Positions 1 through 13,032 of a stretch of 64,000 nt of DNA are shown here, piece by piece. The DNA is taken from assembly GCF_041296385.1 (NCBI RefSeq), contig NC_091013.1:8198001-8262000 (forward strand), in the 5' to 3' direction. The first letter of the stretch is position 1; each line of letters opens with the position of its first letter. The notes beneath the pieces are model-generated. The model did not search any database. It was not told the DNA's origin and worked only from the letters and a program-made list of their open reading frames with translations. This DNA is from Aphelocoma coerulescens. Taxonomy: Eukaryota > Chordata > Aves > Passeriformes > Corvidae. The position numbers were made by a program, and so were the translations under genes.

Positions 1-767
1 CCTTGCTTCGTGGCCTCGGCACCAGAGTCTGAGTTTGTCAGCGCTAGGGTAAAAGCCCACCGGCGTCCGTGGGAGTGAGGAGGGAAACTCCCAGGTTCCA
101 AAGTGTAAAACCAGAGCAGTGCCACCAGCATGGTGCAACTCAGCCGGGAGTTCAGGCGAGTGGCTTATCAGCAGTTACTTTTCCCTGTAAAAGGCATTCA
201 TTGAAATTACTCAGAAATGCCGTTTCCCTTCTGCCTTTCCCAGAAAGCGAATTGCAACGTTTTACTGTCTGAGAAAGACAATTGCAAAGTCAAAGGATCT
301 GGGAATATTAGCGATGCCATTGTTTGAAAAAGAAGCAGCCTTGAAACATCATTTGCAAATCTATTCATTATTCTGAAATGCTAAATGCAGTAAGAGCAGG
401 TTTAGCATCTGTCTGCTAACTAGCTCCCTGATTATTACCCGGCGGAAGAAGAAGAACACAGCAGACAGACTCCAGGAAACCCAAGCCCTGTAGATGTGAA
501 GTGTTCCCAAAACATGCAGACCCCTCAGCCCCCACCCCAGGCAGGGCTCTTCACATCTTTGCTTCGTGCTGCGCTTGACAAATGAGGGTAGCGTGGCTCC
601 TTATTTTCGTGGGTAAAATGACTCCCTGCTGCTGTCTCCGGGAGCTCGGCGATGTTACGCCAGGGATGAATTTGCCCACGTCCGCCTCAAACTAATGCAT
701 TTCTCCCCATAACCAAAATCATTATCCGCCTGATTTCTCCTCCACCTTTCTTATCTCCCCCCTCTGA
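1..767. other. 5' flank of the CpG island, no gene recognised
   Basis: The stretch is moderately GC-rich with scattered CpGs and is probably the shore of the island that follows. Two parts, about 300-460 and 640-760, mix AT-rich words with retained CpGs, which can be a sign of conserved regulatory DNA; this is only an impression. The single short open frame (69-272, 67 codons) has no recognisable content. I see no transposon match. Confidence 0.4.

Positions 768-796
<29 letters not shown>
768..796. repeat. (AC)n microsatellite
   Basis: About 14 uninterrupted AC dinucleotides lie immediately upstream of the CpG island. The alternating purine-pyrimidine tract could adopt Z-DNA. It is likely to vary in length between individuals. 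Confidence 0.95.
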
Positions 797-799
<3 letters not shown>

Positions 800-1045
800 C
801 ACGCTCCCGCACACCCGTGTCAGTCACAGCTCGCTGTGCGACAGGACTGAACTTCACCCCGTGCTGTGCCCACAGGGGTCACACACGGCAGACGCGAACG
901 CACAGCAGGCTGCCGGAGTTCTCTCTCTGGGGCAACGCGACAAAAGGGCAGAAACCCCTCGGCGGCGGTGCCAGGACGACCCGCCGGAGGTGTCATTGAA
1001 TCGCAAGGCGGGGACTGATGCGGAGCGGGGCAGTGGCCGCTCCCC

Positions 1046-1053
1046 GGGGCGGG
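1046..1053. promoter_or_regulatory. GC box (Sp/KLF-type site)
   Basis: The sequence GGGGCGGG is an exact match to the Sp1/KLF core and lies centrally in the CpG island. Further GGCGGGG-like words lie near 1,023 and 1,063. The match is seen directly; binding is inferred. Confidence 0.5.
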
Positions 1054-1144
1054 ACAGCCCGTGGCGGGGCCAGCCGCTCACCGGTGCCGCGGGGGAGTGG
1101 CAGCGGCGACAGCGGTGACAGCGGCACAGCGATGCTCCTGTGAG

Positions 1145-1186
1145 ATGGAAGAAGACGGAAAGGGCATGCGAGGCGAAAATCCATCA
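1145..1186 (+). other. candidate first coding exon segment (14 codons)
   Basis: An ATG at 1145 has G at -3 and G at +4, a good Kozak context. It opens a frame reading MEEDGKGMRGENPS up to a GTATGT donor-like site at 1187. A three-codon upstream frame (ATG at 1132, stop at 1141-1143) ends just before it. Without splicing the frame runs on to 1,333 in AT-rich DNA that does not look coding. The segment is 42 bp, so it would leave phase 0. I recognise no protein family, and the call rests only on position in the island and on two short signals. It may equally be part of a noncoding exon. Confidence 0.15.
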
Positions 1187-3021
1187 GTATGTAAAAACCA
1201 TCGCAAAGGCTACTTTTTTTCAGTAAAATTAAATGGACTGGAGGGGGGCTCCTGTGGAGCTGATCTTTTTATTGCTTGCACATCTCTCTTTATACCTCTC
1301 CCTTCTGCTATTACTGATTATTTAACTCTGTAGCTGCACTTTAACTTTAGAAAGAGCTCCAGGATACAGTCGGTTTGAAGGAGGCCATACAAAATAAAAT
1401 TTTATATTTTATTGCATTGTATTGTTCAGCATTTTAAAGAGGTAAATTAATCACTAAACTGCTGTTCTGTGCTTTAAACTGCCAGCTGTTCAGTGCTCTG
1501 AATTACAAGATTTATCCTTCAGGATTTTTTTTAAATAATTTTTTTTCCACCTTTCATATAAAGACTTTATAGGGAAATAAGAACATGCTGGGGAGCGGAG
1601 GAGGGGATTAAGAGACAAAGAATCACACCGTGCTTTGGTCTTCATCCCACATCAGATGACTTGGTGACAGCCCTTCCTCTGCGGGCTTTACAGCTTAATT
1701 ACCTGGATTGTGGGCTCTCCCATTTCCACTCCTTCCCATCACCCTCAGACTTTATTAGTATTTAGAGCATCTTGCTTAGTCTGTTGGGTTTTCTCTTCAC
1801 CCTGGCAGCTGTAGTGTTAAACACACACAAAAGGCCTTCACTAAGCCCTCATCACTGTGATCTGTGCTTAAATCAAACAACACAAAGTCTGACCACAGCA
1901 GGGACCTTTTTTCATTACAGGTAGAAGTGAGGCAATAAAAAGAAATGTGGGGGAGGGGAGCGTGTGTGTGTGTGTGTGTTTGCAAATGCCCTCCAAGGTG
2001 TCCACAGGCCCTCTCCCTTCATGAAAGTGTGCAGGGCTGATGAATGGGGGAAAGGGAGGATGGTGAAGTAGTTATTCTGTGCTTTCAAAATCCCATCTTT
2101 TCCTTTAGCTTTTCTGAATCACTTCTCTTCAATTTTCACTGAAGCACAGTTTTGAGCCCTGGGTTAAGCAGCACGAGCCATCTGAGCCCTTCCCTTTCTT
2201 TACACCTGGCTGGTGGCAGCTCACCCGCAGCTTCTGCTCAAAGCATCCTCACCTTGCCCAGGAACAGAGGAACTCAGGTTTTCTGCTGGAAAACAATACC
2301 AACCCTTCCAAATGGGGTGTCAAGGCCTGAGCTACAGCACAGGCTGTGGCTGGGCTCTCCATTCTCCACAGAGAGGACAGGATAAACCAACCCAGAATCC
2401 TCTTTTCAACCCCAGCATTGCTTCTTCAGCCAGTCTGCCTCCACCAGTTTCTCTAATTTCTTTCTGTGTTATGCTGGAGAGAACAACTTCTGCAGAGAGT
2501 GGGGCATGAGAAGTGCAAGGCTGAGATGGAAAGTCTCCGTACAAATTGTAGAACAAGGCTGAATGTTTGGCCACCTAACACAGATGGTAGCCACATGAAC
2601 AATCACAGCCTGCATCCTATGTGGCAGGTGAGAACGGAATGCCTGCAACATGTCTGGTAGCCAGAGCAAATACAGGAGATGGAAGTCTCTTGGTAGCACC
2701 ACAAAACAGGTTTTCTGAGCATGAGTTTGGCAGTCAGTCTAGGTTTATCTCTAAGATAGTGCTTTCAGACACCACTGGAAAGTCCCAACTCTCAGCCACT
2801 GCCTTTTGAATCTCATCTTACCCAGAGCTACAGTCATCTTCCTTCCCATCCAGCCAGAGGGGTGGGGACTGCTTGAGTCCAGAGCCTGAGTGACCCTTGC
2901 TGGGCATCCTGAGGGCAACAACACCTCCTACCACCATTCCTCAAAGCATCTTGGGGCCAACAGCTAGGGATGCTCTCTGCTCCTGTGGCATCTCCCCAAA
3001 CATCCTTCTCCATACACATGC
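1187..3021. other. unique noncoding DNA
   Basis: AT-rich sequence follows the island, then ordinary intron-like or intergenic DNA. Short open frames at 2,152-2,702 overlap one another on both strands, which argues against any being real. The only repeat seen is the (GT)n tract annotated separately. Confidence 0.5.
1962..1979. repeat. (GT)n microsatellite
   Basis: Nine GT units follow a G-rich purine run (about 1,948-1,960). Confidence 0.9.
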
Positions 3022-3173
3022 GGAAGGCCAGGTTGGGTGGGGACCTGAGAAACTTGATGTGTGTGTGGCATCCCTGCCCATGGAGGGTGGAAATGGGGCG
3101 GGAACTAGATAATCTTTAAGGTCTCTTCCAACCCAAGCCATTCTATGATTCTGTGTTTCTGTGATTCTATGAT
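3022..3173 (+). mobile_element. CR1 LINE 3'-end fragment
   Basis: The sequence matches the 3' untranslated end of avian CR1 retrotransposons: a GGCCAGGTTGGGTGGGG-like start, the CCCTGCCCATGG block, AACTAGATAATCTTTAAGG, CTTCCAACCCAAGCCATTC, and the terminal octamer tail (ATTCTATG and variants) at 3,149-3,173. As usual for CR1 it is severely 5'-truncated, with no reverse transcriptase segment left and no target-site duplication. Mismatches to the remembered consensus are spread throughout, so the copy is not young. Confidence 0.88.
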
Positions 3174-6100
3174 ACACATCCCCAGAAAACTTCACGTGCT
3201 ATTTTCTTCATGCCTGAATAGCATGGTTCTAGTCATCTTCTCAACTTTTTATATAGTTAGATCTAAACCTGTCATTTTCCCCCCTTCTTTTGCACTAAAA
3301 GAGCTCACAGGCTTCACTTTGAATGTCACTTGACCATGCAGCTATGTCAGTGCTGTTAATTGCATTAAAACATCCTAATTGAGAATGAGAGCACAGTTTG
3401 TCATGAGCAGCGTGCTGGGTCGGCAGACAGGCACAGATGCTGGACCCAACAAAATGACTACAGACCAAGCCAAAGGAATGCTGAAGGAAATACACCTTTC
3501 TCCAAGAAAATTGTTCTCCCTGTTCTCACTATTACATGCCCAGCCATTTTCAGGTTAAAAAAAAAGAGAAGTTGTGTGCAGTGCAAATCATTATTTCACA
3601 TCTCCCTGAAACCACAGCAGAGAAGAAGGAAAAGATGTATTTAAACATAATCTATTCAGGAAGAATTTTATTTCCTTTAGACTGGATGATCACACACCCT
3701 GTGGTTTTTGGTTTTTTTTTTTGGGAGAACCCAGATCATCCCAAAGAAAATCCTTGCCATGTTCATTTGTCTTGGACATTGATCAAGGCAAAAAAAGCCA
3801 CCCCTTTTCCAAGGGCTGTGGCCCCTTGCCCCGGAGTTAGCTCATTTATTACAACCTGAGCTAAAAGGGGTGTTGAGAAAAAGGAGGAAGTATTGCAATG
3901 GCCCCTGCTTCTCCAGTCCTCTGTTTTGAGGGAATTTAGCACAGCACCTGTGCCTACTACATTCCCTAAAATACCCCCAAACACCTGGGCACTCACTATC
4001 ACAAATACCATGAAGGGCACAGACCCAACCCGGCAGACTCCAGGCAAACACACACTGAGAACTTGCCTTTTTCCCTTGAAATCTTACAGATCAAGAAGAA
4101 GTGCACAAAACACTAACAAAGAAGGACAGGAAAAAGGAGAAAGAGGTGCTGGCATGACAAGTGATGAGCCCAGCATACCTTTATCCCACTGACAGAAGGC
4201 TCTTTTAGGATTCCTACTGTCTTAAAGCATGAGTGTGAGCTTAGACAAGTGAAACCACCACTTCCAAAATGCTGGAACATTAGACAGTGTCTTGTGTGAA
4301 TCAGGGAGTAGAAGCAGCTCTGGGTGAGAGGTATAGAAAGGTGTGTGGGGGTAGGCAAGAGCAGAGCTTTGGGCATGACTGGAAAGAGCAATTTCAGTGA
4401 TTCATGAGGACAACTCTGTCATGAACTGTGTCTGCAATGCGAGTTAGTGGGTTACTTGGTCACTTCAAAGCCATTGCAGAAAAGCTTGCCTTCTTCATGG
4501 CATGCTCTGAATTTTAATTAAGCCCCCCTGGAAGCTATTTGAAGCCTCTCTAAAATGTTCAGATACAGAAAGCTTGGTGAACTGAAGTGTGGAGATAATG
4601 TAGAAAGTTTTAGGATTACTTACTAATCTTGAAAATGTCTATGCAATGAGCTTGTTATCACTATGCTTTTTAAACCTTGGATAAGGTAAATCAAAATGCA
4701 TCAGTTCAAATAAAGTTTGCCACACTGATAAAAAATAAAATCTCATGACATTTCAGTTTCCAAATCTTTTCCATTCTCTGTGTTACTAGCAAGTTTGGAT
4801 CAGTTTCACAGCCCCTTGGAAATATTATCTAAATTATTAACTTCAATCAAAGGAATGAAGACGATCAGACTTTAAAGAAAATTAATATCAACTCCCCCAA
4901 CATCTGGAAATAACACCCAAATATATGTGTCCCGACATTCTATGGTTCCTACAGAAATTTTACCTTGGAAAAGGCTGATTTAGAAGACCACACATGTAGT
5001 ATAAAGTTGATTGTGGTACTTAGTCTGGCTTAACAGGGCATTACATGAAGTATCAAGAGCCCAGTTCTCAGTTCTTCATTATTTGCTTCCTGTACAGAAG
5101 GTTACAAAGCTGCAAATCTCACTACATCATACTCTGCATCTATTGCAGCTACTCTGCATAAGAATAATCAGTCTTTCTTAAATTTCTGCACGTGTGAGTG
5201 TTGTGCATTGTGCAGCAGCAGAGCCTGTCTTGTCCTGTAAAGGCTCATGGAGCAGGTTGGTTGGCTAAGAAGTGTTAAACTGAACTGCAGTCAGGGCAGT
5301 TGCTACTTCATGGAGCCCCTCAAAGCACCTGGCCTGGGGTAGACCACATAGTTTGGCTTCCCTAACCATTATGGGCAGAATTTGAAGGCCACCAATAACC
5401 AGCTTTTCCAAGGAATGAAGCAGTGGAGATTTTCTATGTGACAGCCCAGCAATGAAACAGTGAATCCACCCATGCACATGAAGATAAACTCAGCTTGGAG
5501 CATCTTCTGGCTGTTATGTAGCTCATGTGAAGAATGATGCATAGCCAAAACCTGGCACCAGCTTTCCACTGGATATGCATATTTATAAAAATTGTGATGA
5601 AGCAGAAAAGAAAATATAAAAACTCTTCCAAAAGAACTTTACCCATGGTGGTGTGGATACAGAGATCTGAGAAGCTCTGCAGAGAAGCAAGCAGATCACG
5701 AGAATGACTCACAGCAACCTGGGGAAGAAATCCTCGAGTGAGCTGCACCAGTAAACAAGGAGAGCCTGGGGCTCAGCAGCAGCAAGGACAGTATTCAGAG
5801 ACTCTCAAAAGTTACTGCATTTTCTCTGCTTTACTAGAGAAAGATCTAGAAATAAAGCACTGGATGTCCATGATACAGTGGGGAGGGCTGGGGGTGGGAT
5901 ATCTCTGACTGAAGTGGACCTGACTACCTCAGCTTGGGATATGGAGAACATATTGCACACACACATATAAGAGATTTCCCATATCCATCCACAGACGGTT
6001 CTTCCCCACACAGATGGTGTTTATCACCTGAATTTGCTTCAGAATTTTTTCCTGGGGAATTATTGAGTAATCAACTTATCTCTCACATAATCCCTTCCTT

Positions 6101-9100
6101 ATTATCTAAGGCAAAAGCTGCTGGATCTCATAGAAGACCCGCACACAAAGGGCAAATAATGTTCATTACAACTGAACAGAAGTAATTCTTTCTTTAAATC
6201 TCAGATGCTGCACTCCACAATGGGATTTCTTTTTAATCTAACACCACACCAAAATCTGATCAGATAAAGAGAAGTGAAATTGGCCTGGTGTTGAATTTTA
6301 GAGAATTAAGAAACCACAACTCCCCTGATCAAACAGATTTCACAAGAACGAAACCTCACTAGCTTTGCCCATCCCAGATCCCAAAATGAAAACCTGAATA
6401 TAATGAATATTCATGGTAGAGGAAGGAATAATATGGTCTTATTGAATGCACTCTGGGAACAGGTATAGAGGAAGAAAATAATAAACCAATATGAAATCTG
6501 GATTATATTTAGTTGAAGTTTTACATGCAATTTAAAATCAGATTGGATAGCTCTGGAAGAGATGTGCTAACATGATAACATCGTAATGTGCTGCATGGGA
6601 TATTTTTCTGAAGAGTTTTCTCAAGACATGAGCAGTGAGGGAGTGAAGGGAAGCTCAGCATAGCTCATCCAGATCAACAGCTCTCTCTGAGACTGACAAT
6701 GAGATTTTTAACAAAACCATTAGTCATTTGATTGAAGGCAATTTGACCAAAATTGATTCCCCCTGATCCAAAGGAATGAATTTCAAACACTGCAGGGTGT
6801 TTTCATGTAACATGAAAGGGCTCCTTTTGTGCTGCAGGAGATTCAGACCCCACAGATCTGCTGTTCTGCAGCTCCCATCTGTGCATGGAAAATCCTTGAC
6901 AGTTAGTTGTCCAGATATTTAATGTTTCAGAGGAATATTTTATTACAGGGCTCTGGCACCTTTTCTATAACCATGTAGCAACAAACACATGCCACCCAAG
7001 TTATTAATTACTCTGCTTTCAGGAAAACATAAGAAAAGGGCTGCAGAAGGAGAGAAATACATCCGGGGTGATATCTATATATGATTTTAATTCTGATGGT
7101 GCACTGCTTTCTCATTTGCTTGATAAATGGAAGCATCCTTAAGACATTTAGCGGACTAGAATTTCCCCTGGTTTGTACTGTTTTGACTGCAAGGATGTGG
7201 TGGGAGACCAAGGTCCTTGACAGCACCAGTTGCCACAGAAACTGCTATAAAGGGAATCCTGTGTGCGTGGATCCTGGGCCCAGTATAATTTAGGACATGG
7301 CACAACTAAGCTTGTTCTCAGAAGCTGCTGGCTGTGCTAAGATGCCCATTTCAGACCAGACTGGCTTTTAACTTGGTGGTGCACTATTGGGGAAGGTGTG
7401 GACTTGAGTCACTGTGGCAGAGCCCTAAGAGTGAAGGGTAGGCTATGGAACCAGCTGGCTATTGTACAGAAGGCATCTGTACCTGCCAAATCTTAAAAGA
7501 CAAGTGAGGTTTCCATTCCACTCTGATTGGATTTCGCATTCCAGATGTGCTGTGACAATCCTCAGCAGCATGGATCTCTCTGGGGAAATAAGGCCTGAGT
7601 GCAGAGCTCCTGGGTTAAAGATGAGGTAGGTGTCACTGCTCAGCTCTCTCAGGACTGAGGTGCTCCTGAGCACAACCAGATGCACAGCTTCAGGCGGTTG
7701 GGGAAGGTTAAAGTAAGAAGGTTATGACACACAGGATGAGGTGGACACCTTCAGAAATGCAGGCTTGCACTCAGGCACCTCCATTTCAGCTGTAAGCCAC
7801 ATTATGTGCATAGGTCCTTTTTGGAATCAGCCCTCCATACCTTCTTAGTTTCTGTCACCTTCTTGGGTTCTTTCACATTCTGTTTTCACAGAGGACAAGG
7901 GGCTTCAAGAGTGCTCCTGATACAACCTGCATGAAGAGTTAATTGCCTTTTAAGGATGCTTTCAGTCTTTCCTTCTGTCCTCATTACAGAATTTTAAATA
8001 ATAAGGGCAAATCTCTCTTTGCCCCATCAACAAATTACCAGCATGGAGAGTTCATTGGCTATTGGGATTAAAGAAATTGAAGGAATGACAAAAATTTCTT
8101 ATACTCTTTGGTAAAAAAATTATTACTAGCATACAAAATATGTTCTTTAACACTCCATTTTAGGATATAAGTGAACAATTAACTGCTTTTCACTAGGAAG
8201 AAATCTCTACTAACAGCTTTAAAATGGAGGACACCTCTTGTCCCTCCTTTGGAGGAATATGTGTTTACCAGATCTATAGGTAAGCTGGATAAGCAGAAAG
8301 GGAAGGTGCATCACTGCACCACTTTTGCAAAAAAAAAGTAGTGGTTTGTAAGTAAAGTTGCACATTTGGGGTTTTCAGCAATTTTGCAGTCAGGTATGGA
8401 AGTTATGGGATATTACATTATAAGCAGCACTGGTCAAGGCTACTCAGCAACAGCAGGAATTTCAGCCCTGAATATCTCCCTGGATTTTGCATCTTCTGTT
8501 TCTCCATCAATAATTTGCAAAGCAAAACCAGTAACCTTTGGTCAACAATGTTGTTGCTGGGCTTATAAGAGCTCACCCTCATAACCAAGGGAATCCTTTT
8601 CTTCTAAGCAGTGGGCAAAAGGGGCAAGGCACTTTGGGATTCCTAGAGGAGAATTAATTCAGCTTGTACAAACCCAGTCGAAGGGAACCCTTTGCAAGCT
8701 TTGAGGCCCAAGTAGCCTTATTAGCAATTCACAAACACATGAAAGTGATGCAGACAGACAGACTCGGTAGGTAGCGTGAGCTTGTACAACCCTGGGAAAA
8801 AAAAAATCAGACTTTGATAAAAAGAAATGTGAAGTATTTTATAGAATATGAAATCCCTTTTGAAGTTTGTTAGAACCACTGGGCTCTCATTGAATGCAAA
8901 AGAGAAATTTGATGTGCAGCATCAACTCATACCCAAAAAAGATTTCAGAAAAGTAGCACCAAAGATGAGAAGAAGCTGAAACATTAACCTAAGAAAATAT
9001 CCTTCTTTGTAATAAATTATGATTGGGAAGGATTGGGAGCTAAGTGGTTCAGCTTGCCCACAGTAACTTGTCAGTTTAGGATTCAAGATCTTACTTTTGA

Positions 9101-9549
9101 AGGGATTGTGCCCACCTCAGGATGTTTCATCTTTATTTTACCCCACAGAAAATAGTCCAGTGTAACTCTGCAATCTAAATTACATAAAACTGGTAACAGA
9201 TCAGATATACTTTTTCTGCTGCTTGTCAGAATGAAGTGTATATCTAAGTTCAAAGGAGAAGGAATGGGAAGGAGAAGAAGGATGTGATGAACAAGGACTA
9301 TAAATGTACTTTAATCCTTTGAGGAAAAACCCTATGGAATGTCACAAAAAATAAAAGCCAAAAAATAGAAATCCAGCACCATTCCACAGAGTTTAAGAAA
9401 ACCATACCCCTGCCCTTTAGAATTCACTGAACAGGACAACCTGGAGAAAATCACATTAGCCTTGAAAGAGCAACAATTCTTCATCTGAGGTATTTTTACT
9501 GGTGTAATATTTCAGTGTCTCACACTTGTAATTATCTAAACTTCATGTC
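3174..9549. other. unique noncoding DNA
   Basis: This is AT-rich intron-like or intergenic sequence. Open frames up to about 107 codons (for example 3,536-3,859 plus, 5,434-5,748 minus) occur on both strands, overlap and carry no recognisable domain. The part around 4,480-4,560, with a TTAATTAAG-like core, has the look of conserved noncoding DNA, but I cannot test that. No transposon match was seen apart from the weak relic at 9,550. Confidence 0.5.
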
Positions 9550-9612
9550 TGTGAGGTACAGCAATCCTCTTACCTCCTTTCACAGATGAAAGAACTGAGT
9601 GATAGTGCAGGG
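9550..9612 (+). repeat. possible MIR/CORE-SINE relic
   Basis: GTGAGGTA, a spacer, and TTTCACAGATGAAAGAACTGAG resemble the middle of the MIR core, where GAGGTAGGTA is followed by TTTTACAGATGAGGAAACTGAG. About 18 of 22 bases agree over the best part. MIR-type SINEs predate amniotes, and eroded copies survive in birds. The match is from memory and short, so chance similarity is possible. Confidence 0.35.
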
Positions 9613-12600
9613 TTCTGGCTGAGGAGCAGGATGGGTCAGCAGTAGCACAGCACCCATACTTTCTACAGCTGCTCTCAGGACTGCAAATTGTCCCCTGTAA
9701 GAAAGGTTTGTCTGCCCATGGAGCAGCCACCAAATCTCTGCTGGACAACATGGGCCATGTAGCTCTGCAGCTGCTACAAACAACTGAGGCTTCTCTGAAC
9801 CCCTGCTCAGAGAGGAGAGGAATCAAAAAGGTGGGGAAGAATGGCTATGGATGCTCTCAGTGACTCCCTGCAGGTCATGAAAGACCCAGGACAGGGAAGA
9901 AAACTGTCTCTGGATTTTACACAGCTATTTTCCTCACTGCCATGGCACCCTGTGTCTCTCAAGATCACATTTCTATTTGAATCAAGCAGTGTTCATCTTT
10001 TCCACCTGTACCCTTCATAATGAGAGCTTCAATTGGGGTCTTGATCATCCTAGAAAATATAGTACTTACCTTTGCAAAGAAGAATGGTGCAAAACTGCAT
10101 ATATTGCTGGTGAAAAAATTAAAATGACAAACAATAGAAGAATTAAATGATAATGTCTGTCCATATACTCCAGACATGAAAACAGTGGCCTTTCTAGTTT
10201 TGTATTTCTTGGTTTTTTTTATGAAAGTTTGCAGGACTTTGTAAGAGATTAGAACAAGACCTTGATACTTTTCAGATCAACTTCCTATTGACAACTAGCC
10301 CTTAGCCAAGAAGGACAAACTTCACTAGGGAAACAGTACACATTTAATTTCAAGTTCCACATATGGACCACAGGAGGAAAAAACCCCAAACCATCCTCTG
10401 TTCTGCAGTCTTATGCTTCCTACAATGTCCATGAGCTACAAACTGCAGCACAGCAAAAGGGGTTTGCTATGCAAAATTCTGCTACCAAGTACAGTGTGGG
10501 GAAAGTCAAATTACCCACAGCAGAGTAACACCTGGAGCAAAACAATGCAGTACTACTGGTCAGGCTTATGACTTAAGAGGAGCCAAGTCCCTCTTCCCCA
10601 CTGCTATACCAATCACTGCTCACAGTATCAGGCTGTCTGCCTGTGGTTTTGGATCAGCCCCAGATATAACTCTGACGCTCAGTTACGCATCCAACCACAT
10701 TTCATGAGGCCAAAAATCACACTACTAGCCAGCAAAACTCCAAACCCTATTTCACATACCTATGATGTAACTAAAAGATTCTTAGTCAGGAAGCCAGAGG
10801 CACATAAACATTGGCAGCACTGCTGGTTTTGCAACCCACGGTGGCAAAAGGATTGCTGCTAGTTTACAAAACACAGCCGCTGACACGCTCCTCTTGGCTC
10901 CCTGCCAGCGTGCTGTCCTGAGATCCCCTCTCACAGTCAGGCTTTTTTGACTTTGACACAATCAAACCCTGGTACAGACCTGTCCCCTGACTCTTCTCAG
11001 GTCCTGTGTTCCAGGTAATCAGACTGTCAGTGGTGGAAGGTGTGAGGCTGAGCGTGGGATGTGAAGGAAGTCACCTGAACCCTGAAGATGATGACAAAGA
11101 GGCAGGAGACAGGTCAGGTGGGAAAGATGCTTTTTGGGTACCATAGGAAAAAAGTTTGCATTTCACCCTGTGTTTAAAAGTGATTGTATTTAAAATTTGG
11201 AGGCCAAATCCTTCCCTTGAACATGTAATCTGTGAGCAGCTCAGAAAGGGAAGAGTTATCTTGACTCCAAGGTAATTAAAAACCCAACTTTTACAGCATC
11301 TGACTAATAGGATTTCAACCTTCCAGCAAGCCTTAAGGAGCTGTGGGCTTATCAGGAATGCCAGCTCTTATGTCATCATTAACTAATGACACACTATTCA
11401 TACCCACCTGGAGATGAAAGTAAAAATTTGCACATGTAATATCTGCTTCTTCTTGTGTTTCCCTAATAGACTTAGAAAACAGAAATTTGTAGCATGGCCC
11501 GACCCTGCATTCATTGAAAATTCCTATGAATGCCAGTGTGATTGAGGGCATACAAAGAACACAAGCCTGGGAAATCTGTTTGTGAGCATTTCACACTTTG
11601 AGCTCCAAAATAAAAAAGCTGCATTAAAGTATTACTGTGCTATAAATGCAGGTGGTCCTGAAGGCTTTTAGAAATACCAAAACACTTGGTCTTCAATCTC
11701 ATGGTAATCACATTCTTGATTGTGTCTGTGGACATGTTTAACCCTTAATACGGAGTTTTCCATGTAATATTTACCTTCTTCCTTTACCTTCTGTGTTTGT
11801 AATGCATGAAAACCTATGAATAGATAAACATTTTGAGAAAATGTATGTTGCAAATATTGTGTAAATAGCCATGCAGACAAGTTGGCAAAAGCATGCAGCT
11901 AAAAATGCACATCACCTCCAGGACCTTGTGACAGGCAGGTGTAAATCCCTGCTCCTTCACTTCTGTGCAGGCAAGGCCTATGTAAAAAGTTTTTACAAAT
12001 TTCAACACTGGCCTGAGAACTTTGCAGAGCAATAATTGGTAACTAAGAGAATCAGAACCTTGAATTAAACATGAGTGTGTTTGAATTCTGTGATGGAATA
12101 GGCGCCTTGTTTGCCTGTGCAGGTGCATAAAGCTACACAGCCAAAATAAGGGTCTTTATCTTTGCAGATAATATTTTCTGTATCATTAATCCATGGCTAG
12201 AAATACAGACTTCATGTAGCCAGAAAGCCAAGGTAAGGTTTGGTCAACTGTCCCTGAACTCTGAAGAAGTGTACTTAAGTTTTTCAGTAGCCCTTTGGTG
12301 TCAGAAAAATCAGATAAATAATTTTCTGGTTAAATTAGAAGATGTGGTTTAACTATGCCAGTTTTGTTACACAGGTAATGAATTAGTCAGTTTGCAGTAC
12401 GTGTGCATTAAGTGGGATTATTTGGAGAAGAACTTCTGATTTATTTAAGAGAGAATTTTAAGGTAATTTTCTCTTGTGGGGAGACTTAGCCCTGAACAGT
12501 TTGCCTTCCTCTCCATGGCCAAACACTGCTCTCTAGCTACTTTCCCATTTGAATTCTCCTAAATTCACTATTCACTGGATGCCTTTTTTTTTTTTCTTTT

Positions 12601-12969
12601 TTTTTCCCCAAGATCAACGGGGAAAAAAAAACCCTCTCTCAGGCTTACTCATTTCTGAATCTGTTCTGCTCTTCATCACTGGTAAAAGTGATAAACATGA
12701 AACCATGCTCACCTATTTATTGCCTGGCAAAACCAGCCTGCAGTATGTCTGTCTCTTGAGTTGTCAGCCCTTCAGGGTGGGGATTGCTTTCATTTGTATT
12801 ATCCAGCACTGAACTCATTGGCAGGACACTGAGCAAAAGAATTAAACAACAGGGGCAAACATTCATTACATCTAAAGAGAGGACATTAATTTCCTCTGCT
12901 GCTTTTGAGAGCTGCTTCCATGTAAAGAACGTAGGGCCAGGCTCTTGGCTGGAATTCAGTCCAAAACCA
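9613..12969. other. unique noncoding DNA
   Basis: No gene is recognised. Open frames (11,333-11,551, 11,814-12,128 and 12,717-13,037, all minus) lack splice context and domains. A T-rich tract with one interruption lies at 12,583-12,605. The sequence is otherwise unremarkable intron-like DNA. Confidence 0.5.
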
Positions 12970-13032
12970 TCCTGATGATCTGCACCATCTGAGAATCTAT
13001 CTGGAATTCTCAGATGGTGCAGGAGTTCAGGG
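12970..13032. repeat. short near-perfect inverted repeat (hairpin)
   Basis: The arm 12,981-12,996 (TGCACCATCTGAGAAT) is the exact reverse complement of 13,006-13,021. The pairing extends one more base outward (C12980 with G13022), giving 17 consecutive base pairs around a 9-nt loop. Beyond a T-G wobble and a 3-nt internal loop, five more pairs form (CCTGA 12,971-12,975 with TCAGG 13,027-13,031). The word CTGGAATTC occurs in the loop and right arm (13,001-13,009) and again 52 bp upstream (12,949-12,957). The structure could be a template-switch scar, a cruciform-forming palindrome or a small hairpin RNA. It is not a rho-independent terminator in this vertebrate setting. Confidence 0.8.

Larger units (their letters stand above)
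806..1186. promoter_or_regulatory. CpG island, probable promoter
   Basis: I count roughly forty CpG dinucleotides in about 380 bp of clearly GC-rich sequence, close to the number expected without CpG depletion, whereas most of the window has very few. The island contains a GC box (1046-1053), has no TATA box that I can see, and ends sharply in AT-rich DNA at about 1,190. In vertebrates such islands usually mark transcription start sites. The direction of transcription is not fixed by the sequence. A plus-strand reading is favoured weakly by the ATG at 1145 and a donor-like GTATGT at 1187. Confidence 0.7.
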
